Shown one piece after another: positions 7,552 through 16,957 of a stretch of 64,000 bases of DNA. The DNA is taken from NCBI GenBank assembly GCA_029243595.1, contig JAQWRQ010000011.1:1-64000 (forward strand), written 5' to 3'. Every line of letters starts with the position of its first letter. The stretch's first letter is position 1. Origin of the DNA: Gammaproteobacteria bacterium. GTDB taxonomy: Bacteria > Pseudomonadota > Gammaproteobacteria > PS1 > Pseudothioglobaceae. The notes beneath the pieces were generated by a model that did not search any database, had not been told where the DNA came from, and saw nothing but the letters and a program-made list of their open reading frames with translations. The position numbers were made by a program, and so were the translations under genes.

Positions 7552-10500
7552 ATGCCAAATACTGAGTTCGTCCACCTTCATTGTCATAGCGAGTATTCTG
7601 TTGAGAATAGTTTAATTCGCATACCAAAATTGGTAGAAAAAGCCAAAGAACTTGGTATGAGCTCTATTGCACTGACTGATAATGCTAATTTATTTGCAGC
7701 AGTTAAGCTTTATAAAGAAGCCAAAGGGGCTGGTATTAAGCCAGTTTTTGGCGCCGAACTTATTCTCAAGGGTGAAGAGAAAAATACTTCTTTGTTGCTT
7801 TTGTGTCAAAACCATGAAGGTTATTTAAATTTATCTGAGCTGATTTCTTTGTCTTATCTGCATGGGCAAACCATTGATGGTGTGAGCATTACTGCTGAGC
7901 AATTACAAGCGCACCATCAAGGTTTGATACTTATTGCATTACCAGTGCGTAGCGATGTGGCACAACACTTAATTAATAATCAAATTACCGAAGCAACTCA
8001 ACAAGCACAAGCTTGGCAAGTTGTGTTTGGGGATCGATTTTATTTAGGTGTGCAGCGTACTGGCAGAGTTTATGATGAGCGTCATTTACACCTTTGTATT
8101 GAACTTGGGTTAACGCTTGATATTCCTTTGGTAGCAACTAATGATGTGGAGTTCTTACAAAAGCAAGATTTTGATGCGCACGAGGCCAGAATCTGTATTT
8201 CTCAAGGCGGTTTGTTGGATGATGCGCGCCGTGAGAAGCACTACCATGCTGAGCAGTATTTAAAATCTGGCGAAGAAATGAGCACTCTGTTTTCCGATTT
8301 GCCTGAGCTCATTATTAATAGTGCTGAAATCGCCAAACGTTGCAATGTTCATTTTGAATTATACAAAAAGAACTATTTGCCAGATTTTCCAATTCCAGAA
8401 GGGTTGAATATTGCACAGTTTTTGACTCAAGAATCACAAGCGGGTTTGGATAACCGTCTGCAAGGGTTGGAGGTCGATCGACAAGTTTATGATGATCGTT
8501 TGGCATTTGAATTGTCTGTGATTATTCAAATGGATTTTCCAGGGTATTTTTTAATCGTGGCTGACTTTATCAGCTGGTCAAGAGACAACGGTATACCGGT
8601 TGGTCCTGGCCGTGGTTCTGGTGCGGGCTCTTTGGTGGCTTATGTATTGGGAATTACCAATGTTGACCCAATCAAACACGAGTTATTATTTGAGCGTTTT
8701 CTAAACCCTGAGCGTGTGTCGATGCCAGATTTTGATATTGATTTTTGTACCGATCGTCGTGATGAGGTAATTGAATACGTTTCTAAGAAATACGGCGCTG
8801 AAAAAGTATCACAGATTATTACTTACGGTACCATGGCGGCTAAAGGTGTTGTGCGTGACGTAGGACGTGTTTTAGGCCATCCTTACGGTTTTAGTGACCG
8901 GATATCTAAGTCTATCCCTAACGACCTTAAAATCAACCTCTCTCGAGCGTTAGGCTATTTTAAAGAAGGGGAGTCGCAAGAAAATAAAGATAAGTGGTAT
9001 TCTGAAGAGTTAAAAGGTCGATATGACTCTGAAGAGAGTGTTACCACCTTGATTGACTTGTCACTAGAATTAGAAGGACTAGTGCGTAATGTCGGTACTC
9101 ACGCTGGTGGCGTGTTGATTGCACCAAGTAAAATTAGTGATTTTTGCCCAATTTACAAAGGCCCTAACGAATCAGATGGTGTGGTTTCACAATTTGACAT
9201 GAAAGATGTTGAGGCCATGGGTTTGGTGAAGTTTGATTTTTTGGGCTTGTCCAACCTTACCGTTATTGATAAAACTGTTAAGCTTGTTTTTGCCAAAGGC
9301 TTGAGTGATGATCTGATTGATTTAGACGCACTATCTTTGGATGACAAGGGTGTGTACGAGTTACTTCAGCGCTGTGACACCACGGGTATTTTCCAGCTTG
9401 AATCAGAGGGTATGCGTGGCTATTTGAAAAAACTTCAGGCCGATTCATTTGAAGATATTGTCGCAATGCTAGCCTTGTATCGACCAGGCCCACTTGGTGC
9501 TGGTATGGTTGATGACTATATTGGCGTGAAGCATGGCACACAAAAAGTGAAGTACCCACACCCAATGTTAGAAGAGATTCTTAAGCCAACCAATGGCGTA
9601 TTTTTGTACCAAGAGCAAGTAATGAAATCTGCCCAGGTAATGGCAGGCTACTCGCTCGGTGGTGCTGATTTGCTACGCCGCGCAATGGGTAAAAAAATCG
9701 CTGCAGAAATGGATGCACAGCGTGATGTATTTGTTAAAGGTGCAGCTGAGCACGATATCGATGTAGAAAAAGCCAATGAAATTTTTGATTTGATTGACAA
9801 GTTCTCAGGTTACGGATTTAACAAATCACATTCAGTGGCCTATGCTTATGTTTCTTACCAAACCGCCTGGTTAAAGGCGCATTATCCTGCTGCCTTTATG
9901 GCATCGGTACTTTCAGGCATGATGGATGATACCGATCGAATTGCCTTTACCGTGAATGAAGTGCAAAACATGGGTTTGACGGTTGATGGCCCGAGTGTTA
10001 ATGAGTCTTACCATGAGTTTAGCATTCGAGATGAAAAAACTATTACTTATGGCTTGGGTGCAATCAAAGGTGTGGGTGAGGCGTTGGTAGTGGTATTGGT
10101 GGCTGAGCGAGAAGCAAATGGAAACTACAAAGATTTGTTTGATTTTTGTACGCGTATTGAGCGCAAGTCTTTAAACAAACGCGCCGTTGAAGCGTTGATT
10201 TATAGTGGCGCTTTGGATGGCTTTGGTATCGATCGTGCCAGTTTAATCAAGACCTATCCAAGTGCAATGAAGCAGGCAGAGCAACGGCAAACCGACCAAT
10301 CAAGTGGCCAGAGTGGCTTGTTTGCAAATGAGCAGGTGCATAAAGAATACGAGGCACATTATCTGCCGAGCTCAAGCTTTTCTTTTAGAGAGACTTTACA
10401 GTTTGAAAAAATGGTAATGGGTTATTATTTTTATAATCATCCGACCGATGAGTATAAATCCGATTTAAAGCATATTTCTGCTACCTTGCCTTCTGCCTTG

Positions 10501-11010
10501 GTATTTAGGAATAACAAAGAGGCCCGAATATTAGCATTGATTTCAGAGCTGCGTTATCGCTCAACTAGAAGTGGCAAGCAAATGGCAAATATTATGCTTG
10601 AGGATGGTGGTACATTGCTAAATGCGGTTATTTTTCCAAAAGTAATGGAATCAGTCAGTGATCAGTTAGTAGCTGATAGCGTTGTTGTTGCTTCTGGAAA
10701 AATTAATAAAGATTATCGAGATGAGTGGCAGTTGATGATAGACAAGGTAGAGGCTGTTGATACGGTTAAAGAAAAATACGCCAGAAGTTTTGAGGTGTTA
10801 CTTAATCAAAAACATCAAAGATTGTTTGAGCAGCTTTCAGTGCTATTAAAACAAAACCAAGGCCGGTGCCCTGTGAAGTTTCAATATCAAGTGGACAGTA
10901 CTCAAGGCAGTATCATTGCTCAAGATTATTTTGTAAAACCAACCCAGCAGTTGGTAGATGCAGTTGATGCGTTGTTAGGTGATCGCGTGAGTAAGATTAA
11001 TTACACCTAA
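7552..11010 (+). CDS. dnaE: DNA polymerase III alpha subunit
   Basis: This is the replicative DNA polymerase catalytic subunit, 1152 residues (E. coli 1160). It has an N-terminal PHP domain (HLHCHSEYS, residues 8-16). The polymerase active site is recognisable at GPGRGSG near residue 351 and at the acidic pair in PDFDIDF near 392. The third catalytic Asp is in VKFDFLGL near 561. SEGMRGYLKKL and GYGFNKSHSVAYA follow. The C-terminal part has the OB-fold and clamp-binding regions. The ATG at 7552 lacks a ribosome-binding site and an AT-only palindrome (7457-7472) lies upstream. The 3' end overlaps comEC on the other strand by 4 bp (CTAA serves both stops) and no terminator is visible. Confidence 0.97.
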   Translation: MPNTEFVHLHCHSEYSVENSLIRIPKLVEKAKELGMSSIALTDNANLFAAVKLYKEAKGAGIKPVFGAELILKGEEKNTSLLLLCQNHEGYLNLSELISLSYLHGQTIDGVSITAEQLQAHHQGLILIALPVRSDVAQHLINNQITEATQQAQAWQVVFGDRFYLGVQRTGRVYDERHLHLCIELGLTLDIPLVATNDVEFLQKQDFDAHEARICISQGGLLDDARREKHYHAEQYLKSGEEMSTLFSDLPELIINSAEIAKRCNVHFELYKKNYLPDFPIPEGLNIAQFLTQESQAGLDNRLQGLEVDRQVYDDRLAFELSVIIQMDFPGYFLIVADFISWSRDNGIPVGPGRGSGAGSLVAYVLGITNVDPIKHELLFERFLNPERVSMPDFDIDFCTDRRDEVIEYVSKKYGAEKVSQIITYGTMAAKGVVRDVGRVLGHPYGFSDRISKSIPNDLKINLSRALGYFKEGESQENKDKWYSEELKGRYDSEESVTTLIDLSLELEGLVRNVGTHAGGVLIAPSKISDFCPIYKGPNESDGVVSQFDMKDVEAMGLVKFDFLGLSNLTVIDKTVKLVFAKGLSDDLIDLDALSLDDKGVYELLQRCDTTGIFQLESEGMRGYLKKLQADSFEDIVAMLALYRPGPLGAGMVDDYIGVKHGTQKVKYPHPMLEEILKPTNGVFLYQEQVMKSAQVMAGYSLGGADLLRRAMGKKIAAEMDAQRDVFVKGAAEHDIDVEKANEIFDLIDKFSGYGFNKSHSVAYAYVSYQTAWLKAHYPAAFMASVLSGMMDDTDRIAFTVNEVQNMGLTVDGPSVNESYHEFSIRDEKTITYGLGAIKGVGEALVVVLVAEREANGNYKDLFDFCTRIERKSLNKRAVEALIYSGALDGFGIDRASLIKTYPSAMKQAEQRQTDQSSGQSGLFANEQVHKEYEAHYLPSSSFSFRETLQFEKMVMGYYFYNHPTDEYKSDLKHISATLPSALVFRNNKEARILALISELRYRSTRSGKQMANIMLEDGGTLLNAVIFPKVMESVSDQLVADSVVVASGKINKDYRDEWQLMIDKVEAVDTVKEKYARSFEVLLNQKHQRLFEQLSVLLKQNQGRCPVKFQYQVDSTQGSIIAQDYFVKPTQQLVDAVDALLGDRVSKINYT

Positions 11011-13307
11011 AGGCCTGAGCATTGTCGCATGTAGTAACGCGCATGATCTTTTCTGTATTCATTGATACGAATTTCGTCTCCCAACTCAACAACTATTTGA
11101 CCCGCACAGTTGCTGTTAATCAGCCGAATGTTGTTGGTTTTGTATCGATCAACTATTTGTTGAGCAGGGTGATTAAATCGATTCTTAAATCCACTTGAGA
11201 CTACAACAGTTGAAGGAGAGACTGCATCAAGAAAGACCTGTGTTGATGAGGTTTTACTACCATGGTGCGGGGATATTAAAATGTCGCTATTCAGTTTTTC
11301 TTTTTGATATTTAATTAATTGTTTTTCAGCTTTTTTCTCGATATCGGCACTCAGTAACACTGAGAACTTATCAGTAGAAACTTTTAAAACACAAGAGGCG
11401 TTGTTACCCTTTAGGCGGGTATTCTTGGTGGGGCTCAACATTTCAAACAACACACCGTCCCAACGCCACTGCTGCCCGGCATAGCAGTGAGAAGATTGCT
11501 GGGTGATTTTATCTGGTGTTGAAGTAATTATTTCCCCAGCCTCAAATGTTTTCAATATATCAATCAAGCCACCGATATGGTCATTGTCTGCATGCGAAAT
11601 AATAACTTTATCCAAGGTGTTAATTTGCTTGGCTTGAAGATAAGGAATGATGACGCTTTCCCCTAAATTAAACCCAGAAGGGTAGCGAGCGCCAGCATCA
11701 AATAACAAGGTGTGGTTTTGTGTTTGCACCACTTGAGACAGTCCTTGTCCCACATCAAGAATGGTGATTAGCGCAGTATTTTTTGGTATTTTTTCATGAG
11801 GGGTAAACAGCATTAAACTCAGTATGAGTACTGATAAAGCGCGTAATTTTAAGGATTTTGGGGAAAGTGCAATAAATACAGCCAAGATGAATAAAATTAA
11901 ATCCAGAGTTTGTGTTTGAGTGTAATGCCATTGATTAAATTCAAACTGTTGTAACAAGGCTAAAAAATAACCTAGCCCAGTCAAAGCCTGGTTGGCCACC
12001 ATAAAGCTTAATTCGGCCGGATAAGACAAACCAATAAGCATCAATAGTGCACCAATTAAAGACAGTGGCGTGATAATAAAACTAAAGATAGGAATTGCAA
12101 TTAGATTGGCAATAGGTGAAAGCAAAGATCCGGAAGAAAAAAACCAAGCAATTAAAGGCAAAGTAGCCACACTGATAAGCAGCTGTATGTAGAGTAGTCG
12201 AAACAACCAAGACTTATCTTGATGTTGTTTGACACCATAAATGATAACCCCAACCACATAGAATGACAACCAAAAACCAACACTAAAAATGCTTAGTGGA
12301 TTATTAGCCAGTACCAAAATAAGTGCCAAACCATAAAGCTGCCAAACATTATGATGGCGTCGTAGAATCAAACTGATAAAAACCACGCTAGCCATAATAA
12401 AGGCGCGACCTGTCGGAATAGAAAAGCCAGCAATCAGCGCATATAAAAAAGCCGAAATCAAACCGAAGTAGGCGCCTAACACTTGAGATGGCATTCGCTT
12501 ACAGCAACGTGGACAACGACGCCATAAAAATTGTGCCAATAGGAATACAAACCCAGAAATCAAACCAATGTGGAGCCCAGATATGACGCTTAAATGTGTG
12601 GTGTTGGTGGCTTTAAATAGCATCCAGTGTGTATCTTTGATAAAAGATCGGTCACCAATAATTAGAGCGTTAATCACACCGCCAAAATCTAAGGATTGTA
12701 AAAACGGCTGTAGTGAATAGCGAAGTTTTTGTCTAAATCGATCAATCGAATTTACTCGGTTAACCTCACTCAGCTGATTAGACTCTGAGGTTCTGACATA
12801 ACCAGTTGCGTCAATCTGTTTGTAAAACAACCATTTTTCGTAATCAAATCCGCCCAAATTTTGGTAGCCGTTGTTACGTTTAAGTTTGAGTTGCAATTGC
12901 CAGGCATCACCTGTTTGTAAATCGGGGTGGTTTTTGCCATACCAAGAGAGCTTGACTCGAGCTTTAAAGGGAGAATTAACAGAAAAAATAAATTTGGTTT
13001 TATCGGCAGAAGATTCAGGCAAATCGGCAACAATTCCAGTCACGAGTATCGGTTGGTTAAGGTAAATATCCTCTACATGAGTGCTAAAGTTTTGAGTGGA
13101 AAACCAGCCCATCCAGGCAAAACCCAGTAAAAAAATCAAACCATTGATTGCCAGCGTTTTTTTGCGTCTAAACAGTACTGAAATCGCTAAAAAACTACAT
13201 AAAATTACCAGCCACTCACTACTTGATATTTCAAGTGTATTTTTGAATGAAAATATGCTGATACCAAGTAGAAAATTTAGGGCGTAAATCAGCATAAAAA
13301 TTGACAA
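11007..13307 (-). CDS. comEC: ComEC/Rec2 DNA-uptake channel protein
   Basis: ComEC is the inner-membrane channel through which one strand of transforming DNA enters the cytoplasm. The 766-residue protein has an N-terminal membrane part with an OB-like periplasmic domain. A central Competence domain with many transmembrane helices follows (DTHWMLFKATNTTHLSVISG and what follows, from about 205). The C-terminal metallo-beta-lactamase domain contains ILDVGQGLSQVVQ, SHADNDHIGG near residue 568 and SPHHGSKTSS. The length is normal and no frameshift is seen, so competence may be functional. It stands 333 bp downstream of coaBC on the same strand and meets dnaE tail to tail. Confidence 0.93.
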   Translation of the reverse strand: MSIFMLIYALNFLLGISIFSFKNTLEISSSEWLVILCSFLAISVLFRRKKTLAINGLIFLLGFAWMGWFSTQNFSTHVEDIYLNQPILVTGIVADLPESSADKTKFIFSVNSPFKARVKLSWYGKNHPDLQTGDAWQLQLKLKRNNGYQNLGGFDYEKWLFYKQIDATGYVRTSESNQLSEVNRVNSIDRFRQKLRYSLQPFLQSLDFGGVINALIIGDRSFIKDTHWMLFKATNTTHLSVISGLHIGLISGFVFLLAQFLWRRCPRCCKRMPSQVLGAYFGLISAFLYALIAGFSIPTGRAFIMASVVFISLILRRHHNVWQLYGLALILVLANNPLSIFSVGFWLSFYVVGVIIYGVKQHQDKSWLFRLLYIQLLISVATLPLIAWFFSSGSLLSPIANLIAIPIFSFIITPLSLIGALLMLIGLSYPAELSFMVANQALTGLGYFLALLQQFEFNQWHYTQTQTLDLILFILAVFIALSPKSLKLRALSVLILSLMLFTPHEKIPKNTALITILDVGQGLSQVVQTQNHTLLFDAGARYPSGFNLGESVIIPYLQAKQINTLDKVIISHADNDHIGGLIDILKTFEAGEIITSTPDKITQQSSHCYAGQQWRWDGVLFEMLSPTKNTRLKGNNASCVLKVSTDKFSVLLSADIEKKAEKQLIKYQKEKLNSDILISPHHGSKTSSTQVFLDAVSPSTVVVSSGFKNRFNHPAQQIVDRYKTNNIRLINSNCAGQIVVELGDEIRINEYRKDHARYYMRQCSGL

Positions 13308-13328
13308 TAAAATGGAAAGGCGATTAGA

Positions 13329-13394
13329 TTAAATAATTACTATTTTATGATAGTCTAATATTTCGTGAAACACTTGATTTGATACGTGGAACAT
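13329..13394 (-). CDS. Possible 21-residue leader peptide upstream of comEC
   Basis: A short frame (Met-Phe-His-Val-Ser-Asn ... Ile-Val-Ile-Ile, 21 residues, stop TAA) starts 10 nt after GGAGG, a good ribosome-binding site and the best in this gap. It ends 21 nt before the comEC start. The two CGTGRAACA motifs lie inside it and encode a repeated Phe-His on the minus strand. It could be a translated leader, or the GGAGG may be coincidental. I know of no homologue. Confidence 0.25.
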   Translation of the reverse strand: MFHVSNQVFHEILDYHKIVII

Positions 13395-13578
13395 AAATAG
13401 TTATCCTCCACAGTGTGGTCAAAGTAATAAATTAGTGTTTTCTAATATTATCATTTTGCGTAATTTTATATAAGTAACTGATTTTAAAGTAAAAATAATA
13501 AGTGTTTAGTTTTTATTCAAAACCATAGAAAACCTTAATATATCGGTGTTTTTCATGGATTTTGGTAAGATATTAACA

Positions 13579-13606
13579 GAGTTATCCACAGTTTTGTGAG
13601 TAACTC
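13579..13606. promoter_or_regulatory. DnaA-box inverted repeat
   Basis: TTATCCACA (13582-13590) is a perfect consensus DnaA box. It lies in a dyad whose arms GAGTTATCCACA (13579-13590) and TGTGAGTAACTC (13595-13606) match at 10 of 12 positions around GTTT. The second arm is a degenerate box. The same sequence could fold as an RNA hairpin 35 nt after the coaBC stop codon, which is an alternative explanation. Confidence 0.5.
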
Positions 13607-13640
13607 TATTGAGTGTTGATTTAACAAGGTTTTTCGTTGT

Positions 13641-14834
13641 TTATAAAATTTTTTTACTGATAATTTCAATGATTTTTCGACCCAGCTTTTGTTTGCTATT
13701 TTTTGTCAGTTTTATATTGCTTTTTTGATCGATATAAACCACTTCATTTTCGTCACTTTTAAAGCCTAAATCGGTATTTGAGACGTCATTTAGAATAATG
13801 GCATCACAACCTTTATTATCAAGCTTGTTTTGGGCGTTTTTAAGTAAGTTTTGTGTCTCTGCAGCAAAACCAATGCAAATAGGTTTTTTGTCTAATTTAC
13901 AAACCTCTTTTAAAATATCTTTGGTTGGGGTGAGTTCTATTGTTAATGTTTGACTAGACTTTTTTATTTTGTGATTTTCAGGGTTTTTTATCGAATAATC
14001 ACTCACCGCTGCGCAAGCAATAAAAATATCTTGGCCGTTGATATTTTCCATCACCGATTGATACATTTTTTCAGCAGTTGTGGCTGAAATTATTTCTGCT
14101 TTTTGATTAAGTTCAACGCTAACATTGCCAGCTACAAGTGTGACTTGCGCACCAGCTTCAATACAAGCATCTGCAAGTGCAGACCCCATCTTGCCGCTGG
14201 AATGGTTAGAAAGATATCTAACTGGGTCAATTGCTTCAATGGTGGCGCCTAAGGTGATTAATACTTTTTTACTACTCAGTTTAGTAGATTGAAATATTAG
14301 CCCCACTTGCTTGGCGATTTTATCTGGCTCAGGTAGTCGTCCTTCGCCAATATCACCACAGGCTTGTACCCCATGCTCAGGGTTAATGATTTGAATATCG
14401 CGCTGTACAAGTGTCTCTAAATTAGCCTGAACACTGTTAGAAGCGTATATTTGTTGGTTCATTGCCGGTGCAACTAAGGTTGGGCAGTCGCTGGCTAAAA
14501 TCACGCTACTAAGCAAATCACAAGCTTTACCTGCTGCTATATTTGCAATTGTATTGGCACTAGCTGGTGCGATTAATAATGCATCTGCCCATTTGGCTAA
14601 TTCAATATGCCCCATGGATAATTCAGCTTGCTTATCCCATAAATTGTCATGAACTTTGTTCTTAGAAGTGGCTTGTAAAGATAGTTCAGTAATAAATTGT
14701 GCACCACCTTGGGTTAAGATAACGCGAACTTCGGCGCCTAAATCTTGTAAACGCCGCACAATATCAGGCGCCTTATAAGCGGCAATTGAACCACTAACGC
14801 CAAGCACAATATGTTTGTTAGTTAAATGACTCAT
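13641..14834 (-). CDS. coaBC: Bifunctional phosphopantothenoylcysteine decarboxylase / phosphopantothenate-cysteine ligase
   Basis: CoaBC carries out two consecutive steps of coenzyme A synthesis. The 397-residue protein has the N-terminal flavoprotein decarboxylase CoaC (GSIAAYKAPDIVRRL, residues 15-29; the active-site variant PAMNQQIY; ACGDIGEGRLPEP). The C-terminal CTP-dependent ligase CoaB is marked by GATIEAIDPVRYLSNHSSGK (near 196-215), IACAAVSDY and GFAAET. The length is standard. Its start overlaps the end of ribD by 4 bp, so the two vitamin genes are translationally coupled. Confidence 0.95.
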   Translation of the reverse strand: MSHLTNKHIVLGVSGSIAAYKAPDIVRRLQDLGAEVRVILTQGGAQFITELSLQATSKNKVHDNLWDKQAELSMGHIELAKWADALLIAPASANTIANIAAGKACDLLSSVILASDCPTLVAPAMNQQIYASNSVQANLETLVQRDIQIINPEHGVQACGDIGEGRLPEPDKIAKQVGLIFQSTKLSSKKVLITLGATIEAIDPVRYLSNHSSGKMGSALADACIEAGAQVTLVAGNVSVELNQKAEIISATTAEKMYQSVMENINGQDIFIACAAVSDYSIKNPENHKIKKSSQTLTIELTPTKDILKEVCKLDKKPICIGFAAETQNLLKNAQNKLDNKGCDAIILNDVSNTDLGFKSDENEVVYIDQKSNIKLTKNSKQKLGRKIIEIISKKIL

Positions 14835-15880
14835 GTTTTTATATTGGCAGTTATACGGATATCGTTGCCCACCATTCTAATGTCACTAAGGTTGAGTTGA
14901 ATTTTATTTTCCATAGTGTCAAGTGCTAAGGTTGCCATTGAGTTGGCATTACTGCCCATCAGCAATGGTGCGGTATAAATGACAAGCTCATCGACTAATT
15001 TTGCCTTAATCATAGCGCCAATCAAATTTGGCCCTGCTTCAAGTAAAACAGAATTAATACCTTGTTCTCCTAGCTGCTTAAGTGCATTAGCTAGATCGAT
15101 TTTTCCATTTTCAAGTATTTTGCTATTGTCAGGGTTAAGCAATAGGGTTGGCGCATCGTTTGAAAAAATATTAAATGTTTGATCTGTGATTTGTTGTTGG
15201 CTGTCAATCACCACTCGTAAGGGTGTTACAGTAGACGCATCAAGTCGCACAGTCAATAAGGGGTTGTCAGATAAAACAGTACCGGACCCAGTGATGATGG
15301 CTTGATTTTTAGCGCGTAAATGCTGTACGTCTGTTCTAGCAGCTTCACCTGTAATCCACTTACTTTCACCAGAAGCCATGGAGGTTTTACCATCAAGACT
15401 CATGGCGATTTTGCAAGTAACAAAAGGCAACCCTGTTTGCATGCGTTTAATAAAGCCACGATTAAGGGTTAAGGCCTCGGTTTCCAATAGGCCAACACTG
15501 ACTTTAATATTGGCTTCTTTTAACATAGCAAGGCCTTGGCCACTTACTAATGGATTTGGGTCTAGTGTGGCGATAATCACACGTTTGACGTCTGCATTAA
15601 TAATGGCTTGCGCACAAGGCGGTGTTTTCCCTTGATGTGAGCAGGGCTCTAAAGTCACATAAAGTGTGGCACCATTAGCCTGATGGTTGATTTGTTCTAA
15701 AGCGTTAATTTCTGCATGTGCTTCACCAAAGGTTTGGTGGTAGCCTTTGGCTATGATTTTATCGTCTTTAACCACCACGCAACCCACCATAGGATTGGCC
15801 TTAACGCCATCTCTGCCTTGACCAGCAAGTTTGAGTGCAAGCGACATATAATGTGAGTCATTTTTTGAAAAAGTTACCAC
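14831..15880 (-). CDS. ribD: Riboflavin biosynthesis deaminase/reductase
   Basis: RibD catalyses the second and third steps of riboflavin synthesis: deamination and then reduction of the pyrimidine intermediate. The 349 residues include the zinc deaminase domain (HAEINALEQI near 54-63, PCSHQGKTPPC near 78-88). The reductase domain follows (KIAMSLDGKTSMASGESKWI near 158-177). The chosen start is GTG at 15880, which places the domain at the usual distance from the N-terminus. An ATG 11 codons later is an alternative. No FMN riboswitch is visible in the 69-bp gap to recA. No ribosome-binding site is evident. Confidence 0.94.
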   Translation of the reverse strand: MVTFSKNDSHYMSLALKLAGQGRDGVKANPMVGCVVVKDDKIIAKGYHQTFGEAHAEINALEQINHQANGATLYVTLEPCSHQGKTPPCAQAIINADVKRVIIATLDPNPLVSGQGLAMLKEANIKVSVGLLETEALTLNRGFIKRMQTGLPFVTCKIAMSLDGKTSMASGESKWITGEAARTDVQHLRAKNQAIITGSGTVLSDNPLLTVRLDASTVTPLRVVIDSQQQITDQTFNIFSNDAPTLLLNPDNSKILENGKIDLANALKQLGEQGINSVLLEAGPNLIGAMIKAKLVDELVIYTAPLLMGSNANSMATLALDTMENKIQLNLSDIRMVGNDIRITANIKT

Positions 15881-15891
15881 GATATTTCGGA

Positions 15892-15897
15892 TATAAT
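15892..15897 (+). promoter_or_regulatory. -10 element for recA
   Basis: A perfect TATAAT lies 52 nt before the recA start. No well-spaced -35 is evident (TTGAAA at 15865-15870 is 21 bp away). No LexA box (CTGT-N8-ACAG) is found anywhere in the ribD-recA gap. Confidence 0.45.
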
Positions 15898-15949
15898 TGC
15901 TTAAATTTTTTTAAATAAAGTTAACCTTATTTTACCCAGGAGAAACAAC

Positions 15950-16957
15950 GTGGATGAGAAGAAAAAACAAGCCCTAAAAGCAGCACTTGCACAGATTGAT
16001 AAGCAGTTTGGCAAAGGCTCAGTTATGTATTTGGGCGATGAACAAGCTCAGGCAGATATCGAAGCGGTTTCTACAGGTAGTTTAAGTTTGGACATTGCGT
16101 TGGGTATTGGTGGCTTGCCACGTGGTCGTGTGATTGAGATTTACGGCCCTGAGTCCTCAGGTAAGACAACCTTAACCTTGCATGTGATTGCTGAAATGCA
16201 GAAATTAGGCGGTACAGCTGCATTCATCGATGCTGAGCATGCGCTTGATCCACAGTACGCTAGACGACTAGGCGTTAATACAGATGACTTATTAATCTCA
16301 CAGCCAGATACTGGTGAGCAAGCCTTAGAAATTACCGATATGCTGGTGCGTTCGGGCGGAGTAGATATTGTGGTGATAGACTCGGTGGCAGCACTGACAC
16401 CAAAAGCAGAAATTGAAGGTGAAATGGGTGCTTCACACATGGGCCTACAAGCCAGATTAATGTCACAAGCATTGAGAAAATTAACCTCAAACATCAAAAA
16501 AACCAACACCATGGTGATCTTTATTAACCAATTACGTATGAAAATTGGCGTTATGTTCGGCAATCCTGAAACGACAACAGGCGGTAATGCGCTGAAATTC
16601 TATGCTTCAGTACGTTTGGATATTCGTCGTATTGGTGCAATCAAGAAGGGTGATGAAATCCTAGGTAACGAGACACGTGTTAAAGTATTGAAAAATAAAG
16701 TCGCCCCTCCGTTTAAGCAAGCTGAATTCCAAATTTTATACAACCAAGGTATTTCACGTGAAAGTGAAATTATTGATTTGGGTGTTACTCATGGTTTTGT
16801 TGAAAAAGCAGGTGCTTGGTATAGTGTTGAAGGTGAGCGTATTGGCCAAGGTAAAGACAATGCCAGAGAGTATTTAAAAAATAACCCTGAATTAAGTCAA
16901 AAAATTGAAGCACAAGTTCGTGACAAAATCATGAGTGACGGTGACGACGCCGAGTAA
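15950..16957 (+). CDS. recA: Recombinase A
   Basis: RecA drives homologous recombination and, with LexA, the SOS response. The 335-residue protein has the Walker A motif GPESSGKT (residues 66-73), VVIDSVAAL near 140, and the L1/L2 DNA-binding loops ([20 protein letters not shown]; the region of [16 protein letters not shown]). The start is GTG at 15950 behind AGGAG. No ATG is near and the N-terminus aligns with [12 protein letters not shown]. recX overlaps the 3' end. An intact recA argues against the strongly reduced vesicomyid symbionts, at least one of which is reported to lack it. Confidence 0.98.
   Translation: MDEKKKQALKAALAQIDKQFGKGSVMYLGDEQAQADIEAVSTGSLSLDIALGIGGLPRGRVIEIYGPESSGKTTLTLHVIAEMQKLGGTAAFIDAEHALDPQYARRLGVNTDDLLISQPDTGEQALEITDMLVRSGGVDIVVIDSVAALTPKAEIEGEMGASHMGLQARLMSQALRKLTSNIKKTNTMVIFINQLRMKIGVMFGNPETTTGGNALKFYASVRLDIRRIGAIKKGDEILGNETRVKVLKNKVAPPFKQAEFQILYNQGISRESEIIDLGVTHGFVEKAGAWYSVEGERIGQGKDNAREYLKNNPELSQKIEAQVRDKIMSDGDDAE

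Larger units (their letters stand above)
13308..13640. other. 333-bp AT-rich intergenic region with a DnaA box dyad and direct CGTGRAACA motifs
   Basis: No full gene is found between coaBC and comEC. The region holds a perfect DnaA box within a 28-bp dyad (13579-13606). Two direct motifs, CGTGAAACA (13364-13372) and CGTGGAACA (13385-13393), are 21 bp apart. CCACAGTGTGG (13408-13418) is a small inverted repeat. A 21-codon micro-ORF lies on the minus strand. Composition is strongly AT-rich. No intrinsic terminator with a T-run is visible for coaBC. Confidence 0.5.

Noticed and set aside
13308-13640. Chromosomal replication origin
   Set aside because: Only one perfect DnaA box, no dnaA, dnaN, mnmG or rsmG next to it, and dnaE and rpoC would face the fork. 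Kept only as a DnaA-site observation.
15881-15949. FMN riboswitch upstream of ribD
   Set aside because: The gap is too short and lacks the conserved RFN core; ribD shares this space with the recA promoter.
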